A DNA stretch of 64,000 bases from Colius striatus. Lineage: Eukaryota > Chordata > Aves > Coliiformes > Coliidae. The notes beneath the pieces were generated by a model that made no database searches, was not told the DNA's origin, and worked only from the letters and a program-made list of their open reading frames with translations. Location of the stretch: contig NC_084768.1 in NCBI RefSeq assembly GCF_028858725.1, positions 31,836,664 to 31,900,663 on the forward strand, given 5' to 3'. Positions 51,646 through 64,000 of the stretch are shown here, piece after piece. A program made the position numbers and the translations under genes. Position 1 is the first letter of the stretch; every line of letters begins with the position of its first letter.

Positions 51646-54600
51646 AAGCAAAGGGGAGCGGGGGAGTCCGGTCACCGCTCAACCCTCGCTCGGGGAAGAG
51701 GACCCCGGGGCACGGCTGGGGCCGAGTTTCAGAGGAGAGCTGTCAGAGCTGCCGCCGGTGGTGGGGAGGTGGGAGAGCACGGAGGCGGCTGGGGCCCTCC
51801 CAGGTACCGCCGGGGACGGCTCCCCTTCAGCCTCAGCGTTTAACTTTGGATGTGCTTTTAATGCAGTAAAGGGGATGCACTGGCGGGGTGGGAACATGAA
51901 AGAAACCCTTGTGGAACACAGCGACTTCTACTCTTTCAGCACTAAACTCAGTTTTGTGGAGTGTGCCTACAATTTTCAGTTTTGTCGAACTTCCAGAGTC
52001 GTTACTCTGCTCAAGTTCACCAAGCTGTGGCTGAAACGGAGCGACAAGGATCTGCCTTCTTCTCGGAGGGGCGAAGAAAGGGAAAGTTGAGGGGCGGAGG
52101 CTCTCCTCTCTGATTTTCTCCATTCTACGCTTTTTTCTTTTTCTTTTTTTTTAAAGTTTTTCCCTTTGTAAAGGGCTTCAGGGGGCAAAAAGTTTTCCAG
52201 TAGGCGAGAGAGGAAAATATCCTTGCAGGGGCCCTGTGCCAGCCGCTGAGGAGAGCAGCTCCCGGCGCCGGCGGCTCCCCGCAGGTGGTGTGCGCAGCGC
52301 CAGGCCCGGAGATGCCCCGGCGGGACGGGGGGGTTGGACTCGAGGGGCTCAATTTGACGGTGACTGGAGGCGATGTCAGCGCCGGGGAGCCGTCCCCTGC
52401 CTCCTCCCCCCCTTTCAGCCTCCACGGTAGGATCGAGTGGTCCCTTAGGTGTCCGCGGACCTGGTGGGCAGGACGCAGCCCGCCGGGAACTTGCAGTGCG
52501 AACAAGAACCGCGCGGCAGCGCGGCAGCTCTAGCGGAAAGGAATAGCTGCCCCCCGCCCCGACCCCTGCGCTTCTGCCCCCGGCACTGCTCGACGGCACA
52601 GCTCAGCCCTCGGTCGCCCGCCGTGCCGTCCCGTCTGGGCGCTGGCGAGCCACTCCGGCTTTTTGAGAAGGGCCCGCACGGCCGCGGAGCCGCAGAGTAC
52701 GATCTCCGGCGGCGGCAGCGCTTCCCACTCCTACCCTGAGTGGGAATGCTGCCTCTTCCTCCCTCCCTCCATCCCTCCTTCCCTCCCACCGGAGCCCGCA
52801 GGCGCATCTGGGGCCGTTCTGGCTGGGATTGAGGTTTTCCTTTTAACCTGTGTGTCTGCCATCCATGAAAGGGCTTCGGTCCCCGGACAGAAAGGTCTCG
52901 GGTGTTGTCAGCGGCGTTTGCCCGTGCGGAGCGCTGAGGTGAGCGGCTGCGGCCGCAGCGCCCCGCGGGGCTCCCGCCCCCTGCCGGCCCCGCGCCGCTC
53001 CCACGCACCGCACCGCAGTGACACCGCGGCGAGCGGACCTGGGCGCTCCGCACGGCTTAGGGCCAGCGCAGTGCCGTCCGCAAAGGCACGATCAATTGCT
53101 TGTGCCACTTGGCGTGTGAGCGTTCACAGTGGGACTGAATGAAGTAGGATTTAGGTAGGTCATCTTTACGTAGTGTGTCGGATGCAATTGAAAACCCAAA
53201 CCCAAGCATCCCAGGGAAAAATCAACAGAAGTTAGCTGGCACTTCCTGAAATATACTCGGCAACGTTAGGCAGACTAATTTGTTTCTGGTAACTCAATCG
53301 AAAAAGCTGTGTGAAAAATCCTTTCCTCTAGTCTCCTGTATAAAGGGTATTCCAGAAGCACAAAACTGCAGCCTTCTCGTGTTTGTACAAGAATTCTGGA
53401 AAGAACTTAGTTCTGGAATGTTTCTGAAATACGGTTTGCCATTTGCTTAGGAGCTACAGGGAGCTGGGTGTTTAGGACTTGATCTGTTATTGAAGTCAAT
53501 AAGAGTTTTTCCATTGACTACAGAGGGAGTAGAATTTGACCTAATTTCCCTAATGGAGAACAAGGGAGATAGTTCTGAATCATCTTTAATGTATTCTGAT
53601 CTTATTTGAGGTAGCTAAAAGAGAAAATAGGACATAATGATTCATATTTGAAAGCAGGAGAGGGAAAATACCAAGGAATAAAATAAAATAGCACACTACA
53701 GCAGGAAAGCAATAGGATTAAAGGAAAATGCTGGGTAAAATATGAATCAACTGTTAAATTGAATCCTGTAGTCTTCAATTGCCCTTTCACAAACCACCAC
53801 TACGTAAAGAAAATGACATAGTGTATTCATGTAAAGTCTTAATCGTATGGCAGTGCCTTCTTTTTAAGACAGAATCCATTCCATGTAGAGAAACCTCAAA
53901 AGATTCCTAAAATTCTTGACTTTTTTTCAAGTTTCTTTATTTAACACCAAAAAAAAAAGAGAGAGAGAAGTATGAGGTGTCTTTCATAGGACGAAGAAAA
54001 GGAGTGTGAAGATCTGATTGGGCTCTTGAGTTATTTCTTCTTTAGACAGAAAAAGTTGCAGAAGTGAGAAGCAAATGAATGGGAAAAGTAGTGAGTCACA
54101 TTTGGGCAGCTCAGTGCCCACCAGCTCTCAGGCAGCTCATTTTAGAAAATATTTTTGCTTTATGGCTTGACTAAAGTAAACAAAATCCAGTCTTTTAAAA
54201 GACATCCTTTGATTTCCTTTTCCCTTCCTCACCTTTAATACCGAATCTGTTGGTAATGTGTTTGGAATGAATAAACTCATTTAGTCAAAATGGCATGGCT
54301 TCAACACTATAAATTTTTCGGGAAGGCCTTGGCGTCAATGCACTATTGTGATGCTGATTGAAATTTCATGAGCAAGAAATGAAAAATCAGTCTTTTTTAA
54401 TTATTTATAAGCTTTTTTGAGCAAGTGGAAATCTAGCTCTTAATCTGAGTGCAAAAAGATTTAAGAATCCTGGACGAAAATGAGGCTACGAAGCTATATA
54501 TAGAAAATACACTTTGGGCCTTCTGTGTAAGTGACAAGCAGATTTGTTTGTAATACAGAATAGGTACTTTTTACAGTCATCTTAGGAAATACAAAGGTTC

Positions 54601-57600
54601 CTTGTGCTTCCCACACACAGGCTTGGAAACTAGTGGGAGTTCTAGGTGCAGGAGGAATGCAGAACTGGGCCCAGTGGTGATGGCAAAAGGAAAGTTTTCT
54701 TTGTGGATGAACACTCTGCACTGTTACTTGTTTGTAGTTGCTTAGTAAGTTACACTGGAAAGATATGGATGCTTCTTGAATGAAAACTTTGTTTATCTGG
54801 CTAGTCTAAACCTCTACAAAAATGGTATTTTAAACTAGAAAAGCATGAATCTCTTCTCAGAACTGCTAGTGCTGCAAAGCACTCTTGATTTTAACTGGTT
54901 GATTCATTTTTAAGGTTGAAAAATAAACTAAATATTTTCATTGTTTCTTTATTTGACAGATAAATAGTCATATGTGTTTATTAGTTTAACAAAATGCCAT
55001 TCATCTTCAGAAATAGTGGATGGACAAGGATTGCTCAGATGAAGTGAGCAAAAGGGATTAGATCAAAGCACAATTTCCCTAGACTCAACTAGTGGTCCCA
55101 GTTGATTTTTTTCTGAGTCCCAGGGATCAGCAGGTGAAATGGTCCAGGCTTCTCTGCATAGTGCAAGGGAGACCTGCACATATAAGTCTGTTTTGCTGTA
55201 TCATTCAGATTGTAAAAAACTATTTCTAAGGTGATTATTTCATCTTGAGCAGCAGACATCTGACCCAGAAAAATGGCTAGGAGGTGGTATAGGTTTTTGA
55301 GAGTGTGAATCTTTGCATTTCATTTAGAAAGAGCCTTGCTAATTGTTCAGGCTGCAGGAACCTATGTCTTTTTACCAGCTTTGCAGAAAAGTTTCTCATC
55401 TTCAGTTTGTGTGTATCTTAACAAATGTCATGGTCTGCAAGTACTTCTAGAATATCCACACATATTCAGTGCCTTTGGCTTGGAGTAGTCTCTGTGCCTA
55501 GCACCTGTTATTGGAATTTCACTAGGAAAAAAGAATACTTCACACAAAGTCCTTCCTTCTGCTGTGCTGTTTTCTGATTACCAAAAAAAAGGAACAAGCA
55601 ACACCTACAGCAGTTGTAAAACGTAGGAAAGGAGTTGTCATACTCACTTTTACAATTATCTCACCTAAAGTTATTTGATCTCCTCCAAATAGGGCCCTTA
55701 ATTCTAGTGCAGCACAATAACAGAGCCATGACATTGCTACAGAAGTGAAGTTATACCTAAAACACAGTGGAACAATTATGTCTGTCCCAGATCTGTTTTG
55801 TACAGTGGTGAACAGTAGGGTTTCCATCTGCCAGCAAGATTTAGAAGTTGCTTTTCTTTTCTCTTTAGAGCTCTGCTTCTTTTCAGAAGAAATCCTCCCA
55901 GCACTGGTTAGTTTATCATTGTTCTGAGTATTTGTTGATAATGGGGGGAATAAATTAAGCAGAGCTTGGGAGAAATCTCTAATGTTGTAAGAATGTCAAG
56001 TCTCATGCAGTGATAAAGATTTGCCCTCTGGATGGACACAATAGAGAGCAGTGGCTTGAAAGGAATTAGGTGAACACACATACATGGCTGTTGCAAGGGC
56101 TTATAACTGTACTACTCAGTATTGAGTACCAAGTTTACAGACTGTAAATGTAAGGATTAATTGTTGACCCTGTTACTACAATAGCAGTGGAATCTGGCCA
56201 AACTTTAGCACATTATCACAAATTGATTGTAAAAGCCTTTGTAAATTCTAGGCCTGGAACTTCACTGTGTGCTGAAGTGTTAATGCACACTGTGTGAAAC
56301 AGAAGTGATTTGACAGAGCTAAGACTACGTGAGCAAAGTGTTTGCTGCAAAGCAAATTGACAGGTTATTAAAAACAGAACTAAAACCCCCAAAGATCCTG
56401 ATCCTGCTGTGGATAATGTCACTGGCAGCTCAACTTGATCTATAGTAAGAATTAATTCAGTATGAGTCAAACCATGGTCACGTTGTTAAATTGTTACTGC
56501 AGTCTGAGTTTTACCCCTTGTATCCCTTACCTGTCTGTCTGCTCAGAGTACCATAGTAATCCAGTAGGTTTTCAAACATCCATACTTTATTAAAACAACA
56601 AAATTCAAGGTTTTATAACCTTACTGTTGCTTAAGTGTAATTCCTGCTAATATCAGCAGGACACAGGATTGAGTCTCATTTCCTTGCATTGCCTTCAAAC
56701 GAGAGATAATACCTTAAAGTGTGGTGAAAGTTTTTAGTTGCATGATTTAAAATGAACTGTTTAGTTGTTTATCAAATTAAATAAAGTGTTTTGGGTTTTT
56801 TTTTTTCCTGTGCCTGTAGCTGACAAATGTACCTATGTTCCAAATTTGAAAACTCCATTTATTAGAATAGAATCTTGAAGTCCATTGGGGTTATTTCTTT
56901 TAAGTGGGCTCAATTTCTTTGGTGTTTAATTGCTGAGGGAACACCTTGTCTCTTCCTGTAGCAGTGACCATTTTTAGACTGTGTCTTTTTTTTTGGTATG
57001 GTGACAGAAACAGGATACACCAAGAACTGAATACTTGCTTTGCTGATTTTCACAGTTGGAAGTACCGTCTCTGCTGTCAGCACAAAAAGAACGTTTTGAA
57101 TCTTTAGCAGAGACTTCAACATAGACACTTGGACTGCAGTTCTGATGTAATCTGCTGTGGTGTAAAACAGGAACAGCTCTGCAGAAGCATTGAGACAGGT
57201 TCAAAACTGTGTTAAAAAATTTGTAAACTGAGGGATCAATCCAGGTCTGCACCAGATGCTGAACAAACGCGTCTTTTGTGGGGAACAACTGAAACATTGT
57301 CTGGGATGAGGATCAGGTCTTCAGTGCTTGCTCAACAAGTGATAAAGGTGCAAGCTATGTAGCCTCAAAGAAGGTTTTAAGTACCAAAAAAGTCACATTT
57401 TGTGGTGAAATGTGTAAAGCAAATATGAAATGTCAGTCTCAAAATCAAAGTTACGCTCCGGAGCTGTGCAGCACAGCAAAACCCAGAGAAAACTAATCTT
57501 CTGTTTTGAGGAATCTTTCCAGTCAATAAACAAACTAACTTTGTTGAAGATCAGAGTGTGTACTTGTATACAGGCAAATTTCTTTCTGGCTTCAATGTGG

Positions 57601-60600
57601 GATTTAAGTGGGGTTTTGGTGTTTGTTTTTTTTTTTTTTACTATGTGAGTGTTAGAGATTGGTCTTTATAAGGAGATACAGTTAATAGCTGGTAATTATC
57701 TAAAAATGCATCCCATACATGGATAGACTTTATTGTGTTTACTGTCATTCAAATACTATGATGCATTTAGTAGATATTGCAGAATAGGTAGTAAGTGAAA
57801 AATTTCCAGTGTGGCAGCAGAAGCAGCCAGTTCTGAGCAGTTTCACACAAGCCCTCTGTTGGTGAAATAGTCAGTCCTGGGCTATTTAAAGCATCCATGT
57901 ATTCATCTGGATAATCTCTAGGTTTTGTAATCATTAAATATGAAAGTACTGCAATAACACCTTCTTCTAAAAATATCACCAACCAAGGTCCCTATTACAT
58001 AATTCATCTAAAAGCTAACATGTAGGAAAATGTTATGTACATTATATATATATATATATGGGCAATATGTATTCAGTTAATCTCAAAAATTTATAGTTAG
58101 CTACCTAGAAAAAACCCAGATTTATTTTCAGGACCACTATGTAATTACTTTAGGCAGCTTAACTGGTTTCATTTTTGTGCCTGGAAGATGCTGTGTAACT
58201 TTTGAAGCCCACAAAACACAGAGTTCATACTATCCAGTTCTGTAAAGTCCTTTGGTTAACATCTATGAAAATTACTGGAACCTTCACAAAGGACACTGCA
58301 GAACCCATGCTTCTGATGCTCTCTCCCAGAACAGTCTTCTATTACATGTCTGGGCTCTCAGTGGAGAGTTGGGAGGCAGGAGATTCCCAGACTGCCAATC
58401 CCAAGAGGCTGTGAGGAAGTGCAGATCTGCCCAGAGCTAGCCAGAAGGAAATGCCAGGGACAGAAGAGTGTCTGAGCCTTTTCTGGTGCTTAGCCACTCG
58501 TGGCAGAATTGCAGGGAATCCTTGCTTTTGGGATACAGAGCCTACAGCCCACAGAGTCCTCTCTAAGAACTGGGAAGCTCAGTGAAGCATTTTGAGCATA
58601 ACATAGTTTTGAACTCTTGCTCTTGAGTGCTTGCTCCTGTATTAATGCTTAACAGGTGAAGAATGCTGGAAGTTAGTAAGAACAGATAAGCATAGTTATT
58701 TTTGTATCTAAAAGATTCCCATCATACCTGCCCACAATAAGTACAAGTGCACAAAGGTAAAAATAAGAACAAAAGTATTCTTACCACATTAGGGATAGTC
58801 TTGTAAGGTCTTGTATTGTATCCTAAAGGTCAACAGACTAACAGTTTAACAAATCCGCATTCTAACACTGCTGGTGTTGATCATTTGGCAAAGTGGCAGC
58901 ATTTCTTACTCTTTCTGCTCTGTCAAACCTTAGGTCATGCTGGATAAATGACAGGACTTGCTAGTGGTTGATAGAATCAGAAACAGGACTAATAATCTGT
59001 GAGAAGGAATGCAAGGAGGAGAAAAGTTACCAGGCTTCACAATAGGAGAACTGCTGGAACAACTTGATGAAAGGGAGCTAAAATACACCTATGTAGAAGA
59101 ACTTAGACATAATCTCTGTTTAAGATTGTTTTAAAAGAAAAGCTTTTCTCCCTTTTTCTGGCCTGAGCACTGTTTGGAGAGGTCAACAGCAGAAACTGAA
59201 GATTAGTTACCCCTTTGCATGAGTTCTTGTTCATGAAAGTCTTTTCAACTCTTAACATTCATTGAGCCTTGGACCGTAATGAGTGTCAGTTAGAGACATT
59301 CATGGTAGTAGATTTTCTCTTTACCCACACATAGAATGCATACATAGACTCCTTAGAATGAGCACTTAGATTTATAAAGATTCAAAATTCTAAGAGAAGT
59401 AAATAAACTAAATCACTGTAGGCTATTATGCCTTCAATAGATAGCTTAGTTTCAAAAAAACCCAACCCTGTGGAGCAGCCAGTACCTCCCATTAAGTTCC
59501 TAAATATATACCTGGAAATCTAACCATAGGTAGCATATTTTGAAAGTCTGATCCACAAATATAAGGAGTCCCTTCATCAGTACCCACCAAATGCACATAT
59601 TTTAGCCTGCCAACCTATAATAGCTCTCTACTCTTCAAACGGTCTGTCACAGTGAATTAAAACTGGACTCAAGTTAAAAAACGGCCTCAATTTACAATTG
59701 AAGATTAATGTTTCAACACTGTTTAGTTTTGTGGTTGTTCCATTGGAACAGGTTACTGGCAAAATGAAACCTATTTCCATGGAAAAATATGAAGTACAAT
59801 AATAGTAATTTAGAAACATTAGTCTTCCTAAAGTTTTCAGATAATTCTTCTTACTGGACCAAATGAAGCTCGTCTCTGCCTCACGGTTTTGTCTCACCAA
59901 TTACATCTTACTGGTGGTAACTTACAGGATATTTGTGGAGTCATCACTGATAATTTTCACTGTGACACTAATCAAAGGAAAGGCATTGCTGAAGAATTAT
60001 GATAATTTATCTGTTTATTACATCTGAAACATATATAATACTGTTTATTATGTCTGAAAAGGCAAAGCCACAGTTACCAAAGTTACTAACAGGATGGCAG
60101 TTGTCACCCTCAGTTCTCTAAGGTATATCTCTACAGTAAAGAATACTGACTCTTTCCCTTGAGTTTTGTTATTATTCACATTTAAAAGGTGCCCCACAGC
60201 ATGCAATTTGGGAGCATCTTTTAAATTATATAGGTGAACACAGCCCTTAAATAGGGAAGGATCATTGTGCCTGAGCTCCCTCATAAAATTAAGAGCCTAA
60301 GACCGAGCAGTTACCAGACCAAAACCTAAATAAAATGGGATTTCAACTTCTATGATTTATTAGGCATTTGAAATGAAGGAAAAATGAGTCATCCTCTGAA
60401 CAATTTCTTGTGGGAATGAATTTTGTAGCCAGAAGCTGCCACCACAGCCACTTTCCTGTCAATCCTGGAGAGTTTCAGTTAGAGGCCAGACAGCAAAGTC
60501 CTTCTCTCTGAAAATGCAGAGGATTGTTTTCTCTGCACACTCGATCTTCAATAAGTCTGTCTTGAACTGTGTGGTCCTTAGTTGCCTTTAACTGCAGCTA

Positions 60601-63600
60601 AAATTTCTTTGCTGTATAGTTGATAGAAAGAGAAGAGATGTCAGGTTTGGTATAGCCTATCTAAACAGATTCAGGGCTGTATTATTTTCTTACTGCATCT
60701 TCTAAGTGGCTCACAGCATCTTCTGTGCAAAACAGGAGAAAACTCAAGGTGTAGGACCTACAAGATAAGGACAGTTGTCCATTCTGACTTCCTTGGTTGT
60801 CCCTTTAAGAAGAATCAAATTTACTCAAAAGAGCTCTCAATGAATATATCTTTCCAGTCTGCCAGTATTGCAAGTCCACTGAGGACAAGTACCTCCTGCA
60901 TACATCTGTGGTAGGATCAATCTAGATCCACAGTAGTGGGAAATTGAAGCCACTCGTGGAATTACCCCATAAACTGCTTCTTAATACAGCTTAATACTGA
61001 GTGGGAAGAATGATCCCCTGCAATTGTTTATCGATGGAAAAGTGGCACGGTGGAAGCTTGCTTTTTGATTGCAGTATGAAAGTCAGGAGAGCTCAGTCTG
61101 AGATGCAGGTTTGCCCTGATGAACACAGGCTCCTTTTCAGAGGGTTATTTTGAGGCTTTGTCTGGCTTTGGCTCCAGGAGGTGGCCTTCAGGCACCAGTG
61201 TAGTGTAGCCATAAATGTTATGCCATATTTTGCGTATTTACATCATTAATTTGCAGTTTTCTTCTCTTATGAGAAAACTATCCAAGGAAATTAGGCTAGA
61301 AGGTGAAATCAGTTAGACAAGCTGCTTTATGCACTGTAAGGAAGTTCTTGTAAGAGACTCAAGTCTGGCAATCTATGGGTTACATTAACAGTGCCCCATA
61401 TAAATAGAAGCTGTAATCTTAATTTGTGGATCGTGCAAACAGGCAAACTGTGGGGCTTTAGCACTGGTGCTGTTCCTGGGTGTTTCTTACCATTCCCAGA
61501 GATGGTGTGGGAGCAGAATGCTAGAGAAGAGGCAGTTTTCAGGAAGAGCTGGAGCTCCCAGCATACAGTGACACTGAACATTGCAGAACCTCTCAAAACT
61601 GGCAGAGGCAAGCCCCAGTTTCAGCTGGTAGCTCCAGACTATGCCTTTCCCTGACTCTGTGAGTTGTCTTCCAACCTCTCTACCTTGGTGTTCTAAGAAA
61701 CCCAGTGTTGGCTGTGTGAGAACTTCTCTTCATCCTTTATACTTCAAGCAAGTTACCTCTGACTAGCTAGGTTAGAAGCTAAACTGGGAGCTAAATGCTG
61801 CTGTTGAAAGAGCTCTTTATTTTTGACTGGATTCCTACGTGTGTGTGCTCTGTGGTGTAGGGACAGCAGCTGTATCTAGTGCTTTCTGTAGAGGCACTGA
61901 GCACATCATCTGAACAGGCTCCAGAATTTGGAAGCTAACGTCATGGCAGCCTGGTCAAGGCTGCTGAACACTTGCTCCAACTGGGTTGCTATAGTTCACC
62001 GAGAGAAAAAGAGAGTGTTGCTGCAGAAATCCCAATCTAGAGTAGCCCTATGCATGACACAGGAGAGCAGGGGAGAAATGCTTTGCCCAGGGAGCCCTGC
62101 TGTCAGCTGAGAGGTGGCAATAACAGCTGTGAGGAGAGTTCCAGGCCAGCTGCTTCTCAGATGGGATTGCATCCTCATCTGGGCATCTCATGAGAGCCCA
62201 GGTTGAACAATGACACCCACAAGGATGTTGCAAAAACATGTTATGTGGAAGAGGCACAGACTTGGTCTGTTTATTTCACAGACTGAACGTAGGATTGTGT
62301 TTTAAATCATATGCATTCCTGCCTGTTTTATCTACAGGCTTCTAAAGAACTTTACTTTTAAACTATGAAGTGCTATGGGTTGAAGTGCTTATCTGAAACC
62401 ATTAACATGAATTAGAGAAGCAGTTTCTGTTACTTGTGATCTGTAAGTGCTTAGTAAGTCAACCACGTTACCTTTGGAGATAGACTAATTTGTGTAAAAT
62501 TTACCTCATTGAACTTTTAATTTCTATGGCAAGTAGCATTTCTAGAAATCCTTGTAAACTGACCAAGCACTGACACACTGGTTTTGCTGTTTACATTTTG
62601 TGAACCACAATTTGCAGAAATAAGTATCATCTATGGAGTATTAAAATGTTTGCTCTCATTATTTGAAACTTGTGGTTTGTAGATTTTCCCCTTCTATTAT
62701 TATTAGTTTTCTTGCCTGGAAGTTTTTTTAGCAGACAAGCAGGGATTAATGAATAATCTTGTTTATGAGTGAATACTCTCCCAGTCAGACAGGCAAAGAA
62801 CAGCCATTATTCTAAAAAATAATGATGAATCTGGTACAAATTATAGAAAAGAGCAAAAGGAAAAGGAATGCAACAGTGGTTGACTTATACAGGGGGTTGG
62901 AATTTTTACTAATCTTTCCAGTGACTGGTTCTAAATGGCTGGTTCCATTTTTTTTGTAGGTACTGCAAAAACTGCCATAATTGGAGTATGATTGTCTATG
63001 TTTTTACAGTCTTGTTTGTAAATAGTTGTTCAAATAGTTGATTGTTCACACACGGTGAACTTGGGGCCTTAAGTTGATGCTTGTTGACACATGACTAATA
63101 GCAGAGAATAAATTAGCTATAGTTAATGCCACAGTGCAGTCCAAAGGCATGACGAAGGTTAAGATTTACCAAACACATTTCTCAGTTTTAACAGTGAAAG
63201 TCATGTGAAACTTTGTCTTTCCAGATGGGGTGCTTATGAGTTTGCCAGCGTAAAAAATGCAGAATAGTCCCAGGCAAAAAATCGTCTGTTGAAATTCTGT
63301 TTCACAAGCATCAATCAGTGAAGGCATGATCTGTAGGAAATATGAGGATCAACACCTTTTTTCTAAGATATGCAGCAAGGAAACTGGTGTCTTACTGCCT
63401 CTTGCATTTGTCCCTTGGCCCTTTTGCCACGGTGAATTTTATCCGTCAAGGCTCTGGGTACGTGGTGCCCAGATACGTGTGCACAAATATAGATGGCTTT
63501 TTAAAAAGGATTTTGTATCAATATCAGTGCAGAAGCAGCTCTTGATTTCATCTTTTAATCCTTAGATAGTGACCATAAATGTAAGCTGATTGTACTTGGG

Positions 63601-63644
63601 CTCAAAAGTGCCAAAGAATTCTATTTGAATTTTAACTTTGAAAT
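51640..63644 (+). other. COL11A1 intron 1 (partial)
   Basis: Sequence after the exon 1 donor. The first 1.5 kb is still CpG island; the rest is AT-rich with short runs such as (A)n(GA)n at about 53,949-53,970, a (TA)n tract at about 58,042-58,060, and T or G/T-rich runs near 56,795 and 57,610. I looked on the plus strand for an exon coding for the start of the laminin-G/TSPN domain (AAPVDVLKALDF-like, expected in exon 2) and did not see one. The intron therefore probably continues past the right edge. No other gene is recognisable in it. Confidence 0.7.
58042..58060 (+). repeat. (TA)n dinucleotide tract
   Basis: About nine TA units in COL11A1 intron 1, flanked by ordinary AT-rich sequence. 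Confidence 0.85.
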
Positions 63645-64000
63645 AATCATAGAATCATAGAATGGTAGGGGTTGGAAGGGACCTCTAGAGATCATCCAGT
63701 CCAAACCCCTGCAGAAGCAGGGTCACCTAGATCAGGTCACATAGGAACATGTCCAGGCGGGTCTTGAAGCCCTCCAAGGAAGGAGCCTCCACAACCCCTC
63801 TGGGCAGCCTGTGCCAGGGCTCCCTCACCTGAACAGGGAAAGAGTTGTTTCTTATGTTTAAGTGGAACTTTTTGTGTTCCAGCTTCATCCCATTACCCCT
63901 TGTCCTGTTGCTGGCTACTGCAGAAAAAAGGGATGTCCCAACCTCCTGACACCCACCCTTTAGATATTTATAAATGTTAATAAGATCTCCCCTCAGTCTC
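63645..64000 (-). mobile_element. CR1 LINE, 3' part, runs off the window
   Basis: The left end carries the CR1 3' tail in reverse complement (ATCATAGAATCATAGAATGG, i.e. repeated ATTCTATG-type 8-mers), followed by GGTTGGAAGGGACC and the usual CR1 3' sequence (CAGAAGCAGGGTCACC, GGCGGGTCTTGAAGCC). The sense strand is minus, and the element extends beyond 64,000. It is the longest CR1 piece here and lies in COL11A1 intron 1, antisense to the gene. Confidence 0.93.

Larger units (their letters stand above)
50500..53110. promoter_or_regulatory. CpG island over the COL11A1 promoter, exon 1 and start of intron 1
   Basis: CpG dinucleotides and G+C rise sharply near 50.5 kb and fall back near 53.1 kb. 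Outside this interval the window is AT-rich and CpG-poor. The island is broad (about 2.6 kb), as is common for developmental genes, and is the only one in the window. The plus strand is C-rich upstream (about 50,850-51,010), then G-rich around and after the proposed start (51,020-51,180 and 51,340-51,410), the usual GC skew of a plus-strand CpG-island promoter. A CCCT-type pyrimidine run lies at about 52,750-52,790. Long open frames on both strands here are by-products of high G+C. Confidence 0.92.

Noticed and set aside
51976..52599. 207-codon minus-strand open frame, and a 202-codon one at 52,445-53,053
   Set aside because: Both lie in the CpG island, where stop codons are rare, and both are biased to Arg, Pro, Ser, Gly and Ala without a domain.
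51640..64000. COL11A1 exon 2 within the window
   Set aside because: Looked for coding sequence resembling AAPVDVLKALDF and GISKTTGFC on the plus strand and saw none; it probably lies further right.
1..64000. CRISPR arrays, operons, phage or other prokaryotic systems
   Set aside because: CR1 and LTR content, the CpG island, the intron donor and low coding density show vertebrate nuclear DNA.

Overview
The window reads as nuclear DNA of a bird. It holds five remnants of CR1 LINE 3' ends with the diagnostic tail of ATTCTATG-type 8-mers, and a 588-bp solo LTR of an ERV family I know from bird genomes. Most of it is AT-rich non-coding sequence around one broad CpG island. There are no operons, phage modules, CRISPR arrays or bacterial genes. 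Nearly all open frames of 60-150 codons are what chance gives in intergenic DNA.

One protein-coding gene can be supported. Inside the CpG island (about 50.5-53.1 kb), a plus-strand ATG at 51525 opens 38 codons that end at a strong splice donor (GAG|GTAAGA, exon end 51639). The peptide contains WSTRWKTRRWPWE followed by a hydrophobic core and VRG. This matches the signal-peptide exon of the collagen alpha-1(XI) chain, COL11A1, as I remember the human protein. The donor phase (1) fits the expected Ala codon across the junction. The window therefore carries the promoter, 5' UTR, first coding exon and about 12.4 kb of intron 1. I did not find exon 2, so it probably lies beyond the right edge. The 50 kb to the left contains no recognisable gene, which fits the gene-poor flank upstream of COL11A1 in other vertebrates.

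Layout. 1-6.9 kb: plain AT-rich DNA. 6.9-8.2 kb: remnant of an endogenous retrovirus with a 101-bp tandem repeat just upstream of a TATA box, an LTR-like end and a leader-like stretch. 8.2-22.9 kb: mostly featureless, with two short CR1 tails and a perfect 12-bp hairpin. 22.9-27.6 kb: two more CR1 fragments and an isolated GC-rich islet. 27.6-40.5 kb: nothing recognised. 40,522-41,109: solo ERVL-like LTR with near-perfect 5-bp target duplications. 45.4 kb: pure (GGAA)n microsatellite. 46.6-48.8 kb: a stretch with scattered decayed CCTAA/TAACC-like words. 50.5-53.1 kb: CpG island with COL11A1 exon 1. 53.1-63.6 kb: intron 1. 63,645-64,000: a CR1 copy that runs off the window.

I found no convincing new biological system. 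The most useful leads are at the COL11A1 5' end (a GC-rich hairpin ending 4 nt before the start codon, upstream ORFs, a G-rich element straddling the exon 1 donor), the retroviral U3 duplication and the GC-rich islet at 27.3-27.6 kb. Orthology and repeat-family names rest on memory and reading, not on a database search.
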